Source: Conchocele bisecta
Taxonomy: Eukaryota; Mollusca; Bivalvia; Lucinida; Thyasiridae
Length of the DNA: 64,000 nt
Reading direction: 5' to 3'
NCBI GenBank assembly: GCA_029237695.1
Contig: CM055269.1
Location: forward strand, 30,042,956 to 30,106,955
Position 1 is the first letter of the stretch; each line of letters opens with the position of its first letter. Below the pieces are notes generated by a model. That model did not search any database and was not told the origin of the DNA. It worked only from the letters and a program-made list of their open reading frames with translations. Shown here piece after piece: positions 58,198-64,000 of this stretch. The translations under genes and the position numbers were made by a program.

Positions 58198-60940
58198 TAT
58201 ATTTATATTACAGTCCCTTGAATATTTGCACCACCTTTAACAATCTAAATTGTACACATGTTGCAAACGGTGTAGACCCAGAACAGACGGCACACAAGTG
58301 CTGACTGATCAGGATATACTCTTATTTGCAGTATAGTATCAAGTAATGCAAATAGTCACCATTCTTTTGTCACAAATCTATGTCATGTCACAAACGGTGT
58401 AGACTCTGATCAGTGAAATTTGCCTACTTGATGCCACATACAATGTCTGTAGTGTGATGTGGCCTTGTACTTTCTGTGTATATCTACAAATGTCGGATAC
58501 GTCACAGTTGGATGTTTCTTGCTGCCTTCCGAGACACAGGCCAATATCAGTCGTGGGCTGCGCAAGTTGAAGGAATGCATGCCATCATGGACGCCATCAT
58601 TCTTTATGACAGATTATGACATAAAGGAAATTAACGCGATAGAGACAACATTTCCAGGTACATTTATATTACTTTCGTCCTCATTCTATGATGGATCTAT
58701 GACCACCCTTTCCACAATGGCGCAGACTTTGAAATAATCCATCGTCGCGTCTTACAGAACAAATTTACTATTTTGTAGCAAAAACAATTTACTAAAAAAT
58801 TCTCCTAATTGGCCTATTGAATCATTTATCATTTATACAGCTGCAATATATATTTACAGGTTACTACATTTATGTTTATGATGAATAAAAGTAATACCAC
58901 ATCGTATTGTACTACTCTGCATTAATATTATCCATGCCAATTTTTCAGGGTATCGAGGACAAGGTAATTTGATGTCAGCTTATTACCTAATGAATGCACA
59001 AACATATGTTTATGTTGTTCAGGGGTGGGAATAGTACAGATATCTGAAATCTGGATGTGAAACCTTTAATAAATACAACAAAAAAACAGTTTCTAATTTT
59101 CACAATTGAAATCATGAATTGATGCATTTCTATGCCTCACCACGAGTGTGTGTGGAATCTGCATGATCTGAGTTCTATGAACATATTTTCTAGTTATGTT
59201 AAAATTGCTAAACATCATATTTTCTAGATTTGGTATATTGTTCTGTTCCCACCCCTTGTTGTTCACTGACGGTATATTATAAGTTATTGTGATTCTACAC
59301 AGGCTATATGGTGTAATATTGCCCGTCTGAAGGTATGTTCACCCACGGCTGATAAGGCTGCCATGACCTTATGTCTTGTTACAGCCCAACGGAAAAGAAT
59401 GAAGAAAGTGATGTGGTGAAGATTTTATCTTTGTGCATCAGACTGCCTGGCAGAGGCATCTACTATCCAGGTATGGCAATGAAATTTGCCTACTTGATGC
59501 CACTTACAATGTCTGTAGTGTGATGCGGCCTCGTACTTTCTGTGTATATCTACAAATGTCGGATACGTCACAGTTGGATGTTTCTTGCTGCCTTCCGAGG
59601 CATTTCTATGCCCCACCACGAGTGTGTGTGGAATCTATTCTGTAACCCCTCGCTTACTGGCAAATCTAGTTATAAGGCTGCCATGACCTTGTGTCGTGTT
59701 ACAGCCCAACGGAAGAGAATGAAGAAAGTGATGTGTTGAAGATTTTATCTTTGTGCATCAGACTGCCTGGCAAAGGCGTCTACTATCCAGGTATGGCAAT
59801 GAAATTTGCCTACTTGATGCCACTTACAATGTCTGTAGTGTGATGTGGCCTTGTACTTTCTGTGTATATCTACAAATGTCGGATACGTCACAGTTGGATG
59901 TTTCTTGCTGCCTTCCGAGACACAGGCCAATATCAGTCGTGGGCTGCGCAAGTTGAAGGAATGCATGCCATCATGGACGCCATCATTCTTTATGACAGAT
60001 TATGACATAAAGGAAATTAACGCGATAGAGACAACATTTCCAGGTACAGTTTATATTACTTTCGTCCTCATTCTATGATGGATCTATGACCACCCTTTCC
60101 TCAATGGCGCAGACTTTGAAATAATCCATCGTCGCGTCTTACAGAACAAATTTACTATTTTGTAGCAAAAACTATTTACTAATTCTCCTAATTGGCCTAT
60201 TGAATCATTTATCATTTATACAGCTGCAATATATATTTACATATTACTACATTTATGTTTATGATGAATAAAAGTAGTACCACATCGTATTGTACTACTC
60301 TGCATTAATATTATCCATGCCAATTTTCCAGGGTATTGAGGACAAGGTAATTTGATGTCAGCTTATTACCTAATGAATGCACAAACATATCTTTATGTTG
60401 TTCAGGGGTGGGAATAGTACAGATATCTGAAATCTGGATGTGAAACCTTTAATAAATACAACAAAAAAACAGTTTCTAATTTTCACCATTGAAATCATGA
60501 ATTGATGCATTTCTATGCCCCACCACGAGTGTGTGTGGAATCTATTCTGTAACCCCTCGATTACTGGCAAATCTAGTTATAAGGCTGCCATGACCTTGTG
60601 TCTTGTTACAGCCCAACGGAAGAGAATGAAGAAAGTGATGTGTTGAAGATTTTATCTTTGTGCATCAGACTGCCTGGCAAAGGCGTCTACTATCCAGGTA
60701 TGGCAATGAAATTTGCCTACTTGATGCCACTTACAATGTCTGTAGTGTGATGTGGCCTTGTACTTTCTGTGTATATCTACAAATGTCGGATACGTCACAG
60801 TTGGATGTTTCTTGCTGCCTTCCGAGACACAGGCCAATATCAGTCGTGGGCTGCGCAAGTTGAAGGAATGCATGCCATCATGGACGCCATCATTCTTTAT
60901 GACAGATTATGACATAAAGGAAATTAGCAAAAACTATTTA

Positions 60941-62147
60941 CCGTATTTAGTCGTGTATTACGCGCATTTTTTCAGCCCCATTTTTAATCCAGAAGTCACC
61001 CTGCGCGTTATAAGTAGGAACATAAATTTCAAACATTTTTTCCAACTGATTTCTGCCAGTTTCACGCAAACAAAACAAGCCCGGAAACGGAAATATCAAT
61101 TTTTGACAGACGTTTAAATACGCATAGTGTGAAACAAGAGAAAAGAAAAGGAATCAATCGATATGAATGGGTGCGGTAAGTATAGATTGATGGTAAATTG
61201 GTATATTTTGGGATTTAATATAGCCAGGCTCGTAACATAAGAGGCTACAGTATTAGAGGAAATGTACGTGTTTTCTGTATTTACGCTGGTGTACCGATCT
61301 CATATCGGTCAAATGTTGCCTGTCGGGTATTGTTTGGTTGTACATTTTCAAAGTGACGTCACACGTCTGCCATTCTGTGAATAATTAATGAGGACAGATC
61401 ATCTCAATCCCATAAGCGCTTGATGTAAGATTTTAGATGCTAAATCAAGCGTCGCGCACATTCAGATCGCATTCGGTAACACTCGGTAATGGTCGTTTTT
61501 TGTTGCTAGGTGCCGACTGACTGTGTTACTATATTTGTAACATATTGACAAGTATTCACGCATCAATACCTTATGATATGTGCGACCAGCATAGCCCCTG
61601 ATTCATCTGCGCATACACTGTATGGGGCTATGCTGGAATGTCGTGTATTCAGGTAGTACCTGTATATTTTTAAACCTAATCAATAAACAGTGAATACACA
61701 CTATCTGTACCTACGTATATCCACGGTGGTCCACAGTGTCAATATTTGGCTGGGGGGAATTGTTTAGGGCCCATTTCTCGTGTGCAGGTCACTAGTAGGG
61801 AGTTATTATCGCCTTGGGGAAGAAGTTTACACATGGCTAGCCTGCTGTGTGTTTGCGATTACGGGTAATTATGTTATACACGAATGGCAAATATGGTGGA
61901 ATTATATACAACAAATTTCTTCGTAAGTAGGTTCAATAAGTTTATTACATGCATCATGTATTTTTATTAAGCATATTAATGAGTAAATAACAATAAATAT
62001 AACATACTTTTAGACAATTAAAGTCTAATTTATGCCATAAAGCTGACCTTTGGCGATATTTTTTCTCTTCGAGAGAGCCTAATAGCACACGTTCAGCATT
62101 GTGGATGTGAACTCGGAATGCAATTTTCTTATACGTGACGGAATTTC

Positions 62148-62186
<39 letters not shown>

Positions 62187-62288
62187 GTTGCGCGGTATAG
62201 ACGCGAACTATTTTTTCCCCTGATTTTTCCCCCCAAAATATAGGTGCGCGTTGTACACCAGTGCGCGCAATACACGGCTAAATACGGT
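60941..62288. mobile_element. TA-flanked non-autonomous DNA element inside the array
   Basis: Ends CCGTATTTAGTCGTGTATTA and inverse ATACACGGCTAAATACGG with subterminal GCGCG(C/T) words. TA lies at both sides (60939-60940, 62289-62290). Sibling array units show the empty site CTATTTACTAA..ATTCTCC. Interior 1348 bp with a hairpin CCAGCATAGCCCC / GGGGCTATGCTGG at about 61587-61635 and a T37 run. No transposase frame. Confidence 0.88.
62149..62185. repeat. T37 homopolymer
   Basis: Uninterrupted run of 37 T inside the TA-flanked element. Confidence 0.95.
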
Positions 62289-62729
62289 ACTAAAAAATTC
62301 TCCTAATTGGCCTATTGAATCATTTATCATTTATACAGCTGCAATATATATTTACATATTACTACATTTATGTTTATGATGAATAATAAAAGTAGTACCA
62401 CATCGTATTGTACTACTCTGCATTAATATTATCCATGCCAATTTTCCAGGGTATTGAGGACAAGGGAATTTGATGTCAGCTTATTACCTAATGAATGCAC
62501 AAACATATCTTTATGTTGTTCAGGGGTGGGAATAGTACAGATATCTGAAATCTGGATGTGAAACCTTTAATAAATACAACAAAAAAACAGTTTCTAATTT
62601 TCACCATTGAAATCATGAATTGATGCATTTCTATGCCCCACCACGAGTGTGTGTGGAATCTATTCTGTAACCCCTCGCTTACTGGCAAATCTAGTTATAA
62701 GGCTGCCATGACCTTGTGTCTTGTTACAG

Positions 62730-63075
62730 CCCAACGGAAGAGAATGAAGAAAGTGATGTGTTGAAGATTTTATCTTTGTGCATCAGACTGCCTGCCTGGC
62801 AAAGGCGTCTACTATCCAGGTATGGCAATGAAATTTGCCTACTTGATGCCACTTACAATGTCTGTAGTGTGATGTGGCCTTGTACTTTCTGTGTATATCT
62901 ACAAATGTCGGATACGTCACAGTTGGATGTTTCTTGCTGCCTTCCGAGACACAGGCCAATATCAGTCGTGGGCTGCGCAAGTTGAAGGAATGCATGCCAT
63001 CATGGACGCCATCATTCTTTATGACAGATTATGACATAAAGGAAATTAACGCGATAGAGACGACATTTCCAGGTA
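62730..63075 (+). pseudogene. MULE-like transposase exon, representative copy
   Basis: In one frame VHQTAWQRRLLSRYGNEICL then LDATYNVCSV; after a frame change ALYFLCISTNVGYVTVGCFL, PSETQANISRGLRKLKECMP, SFFMTDYDIKEINAIETTFPG to a GT donor. LDAT and MTDYDIKE are the usual conserved Asp blocks of MULE-type transposase domains found in ZSWIM-like and TE proteins. An apparent extra GT in TGTAGTGTGATG breaks the frame in every copy of the array, and an upstream shift separates the EENEESDV stretch. Other copies lie at 58408-58660, 59705-60045, 60612-60925, with short ones at 59385-59600 and 63639-63855. Confidence 0.7.
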
Positions 63076-64000
63076 CATTTTATATTACTTTCGTCCTCAT
63101 TCTATGGTGGATCTATGACCACCCTTTCCTCAATGGCGCAGACTTTGAAATAATCCATCGTCGCGTCTTACAGAACAAATTTACTATTTTGTAGCAAAAA
63201 CTATTTACTAATTCTCCTAATTGACCTATTGAATCATTTATCATTTATACAGCTGCAATATATATTTACATATTACTACATTTATGTTTATGATGAATAA
63301 AAGTAGTACCACATCGTATTGTACTACTCTGCATTAATATTATCCATGCCAATTTTCCAGGGTATTGAGGACAAGGTAATTTGATGTCAGCTTATTACCT
63401 AATGAATGCACAAACATATCTTTGTTGTTCAGGGGTGGGAATAGTACAGATATCTGAAATCTGGATGTGAAACCTTTAATAAATACAACAAAAAAACGGT
63501 TTCTAATTTTCACCATTGAAATCATGAATTGATGCATTTCTATGCCCCACCACGAGTGTGTGTGGAATCTATTCTGTAACCTCTCGCTTACTGGCAAATC
63601 TAGTTATAAGGCTGCCATGACCTTGTGTCTTGTTACAGCCCAACGGAAAAGAATGAAGAAAGTGATGTGGTGAAGATTTTATCTTTGTGCATCAGACTGC
63701 CTGGCAGAGGCATCTACTATCCAGGTATGGCAATGAAATTTGCCTACTTGATGCCACTTACAATGTCTGTAGTGTGATGCGGCCTCATACTTTCTGTGTA
63801 TATCTACAAATGTCGGATACGTCACAGTTGGATGTTTCTTGCTGCCTTCCGAGGCATTTCTATGCCCCACCACGAGTGTGTGTGGAATCTATTCTGTAAC
63901 CCCTCGCTTACTGGCAAATCTAGTTATAAGGCTGCCATGACCTTGTGTCGTGTTACAGCCCGTAACACAACGGAAGAGAATGAAGAAAGTGATGTGTTGA

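Larger units (their letters stand above)
58408..64000 (+). repeat. Higher-order tandem array of a MULE-like transposase exon
   Basis: Unit exon starts (after TTGTTACAG) lie at 59385, 59705, 60612, 62730, 63639 and 63959, with a partial unit at 58408. Spacings are 320, 907, 2118 (with an insertion), 909 and 320. Long units hold a full exon (to TTTCCAG|GTAC) plus intron-like text. Short units jump from CTTCCGAG to GCATTTCTATGCC. The two short units share base changes (GGCAGAGGCATC, GATGCGGCCTC) against the long ones. The array runs off the window end. Confidence 0.9.

Overview
This is eukaryotic, animal-type DNA. It is AT-rich and mostly non-coding, with spliced genes (GT..AG introns in matching phases), tRNA-derived SINE-like repeats, many foldback elements and MITEs, and at least eight transposon superfamilies. 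The abundant ACATGTA words, the TTAA- and TA-flanked MITEs, and the repeated families of SET, DUF4806 and HECT genes suggest a lophotrochozoan, most likely a bivalve mollusc. That taxon call is inference.

Layout. 0-6.4 kb: an 83-bp tandem array, then a decayed Gypsy-type pol split by a clean nested LTR element (1613-5145, 4-bp target duplication), ending at an ACGTC-rich array. 6.4-11.7 kb: foldback elements, piggyBac-type MITEs, a SINE and tandem repeats. 11.9-13.9 kb: a broken CACTA/Tnp2-like transposase. 15.2-30.4 kb: the most interesting region. It holds a predicted eight-to-ten-exon plus-strand gene joining a KMT5A-like SET domain, tandemly duplicated linker exons, two zinc-finger-like motifs, a tyrosine-recombinase-like domain and a C-terminal Myb/SANT-like segment. 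Every splice phase fits and the summed exons give an open frame of 974 codons. Clusters of a TTCCCCGGTTNG motif lie on both sides. 30.6-41.5 kb: a complete eight-exon DUF4806 gene whose fourth exon contains a 1.9-kb, 63-bp coding minisatellite (SR-rich, about 30 units) with frame breaks in its middle. 43.2-45.9 kb: a full-length piggyBac element with both TTAA ends and a dead transposase. 46.0-47.5 kb: the last two exons of a HECT-type E3 ligase gene. 49-54.4 kb: foldbacks and a minus-strand DDE-integrase pseudogene preceded by a 21-bp (heptad) minisatellite. 54.5-58.2 kb: MITEs, a 445-bp repeat, a LINE ORF1 remnant and a complete Tc1 element with a broken transposase. 58.4-64 kb: a higher-order tandem array of a MULE-like transposase exon, one unit carrying a 1.35-kb TA-flanked insertion.

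Only the SET-recombinase gene and the DUF4806 gene look like largely intact protein-coding genes. The HECT gene is partial. All three lie on the plus strand in series. The SET-recombinase fusion looks like a mobile-element-type protein or one derived from such an element. Whether the flanking motif clusters mark its ends, and whether the DUF4806 and HECT genes travel with it, is untested.
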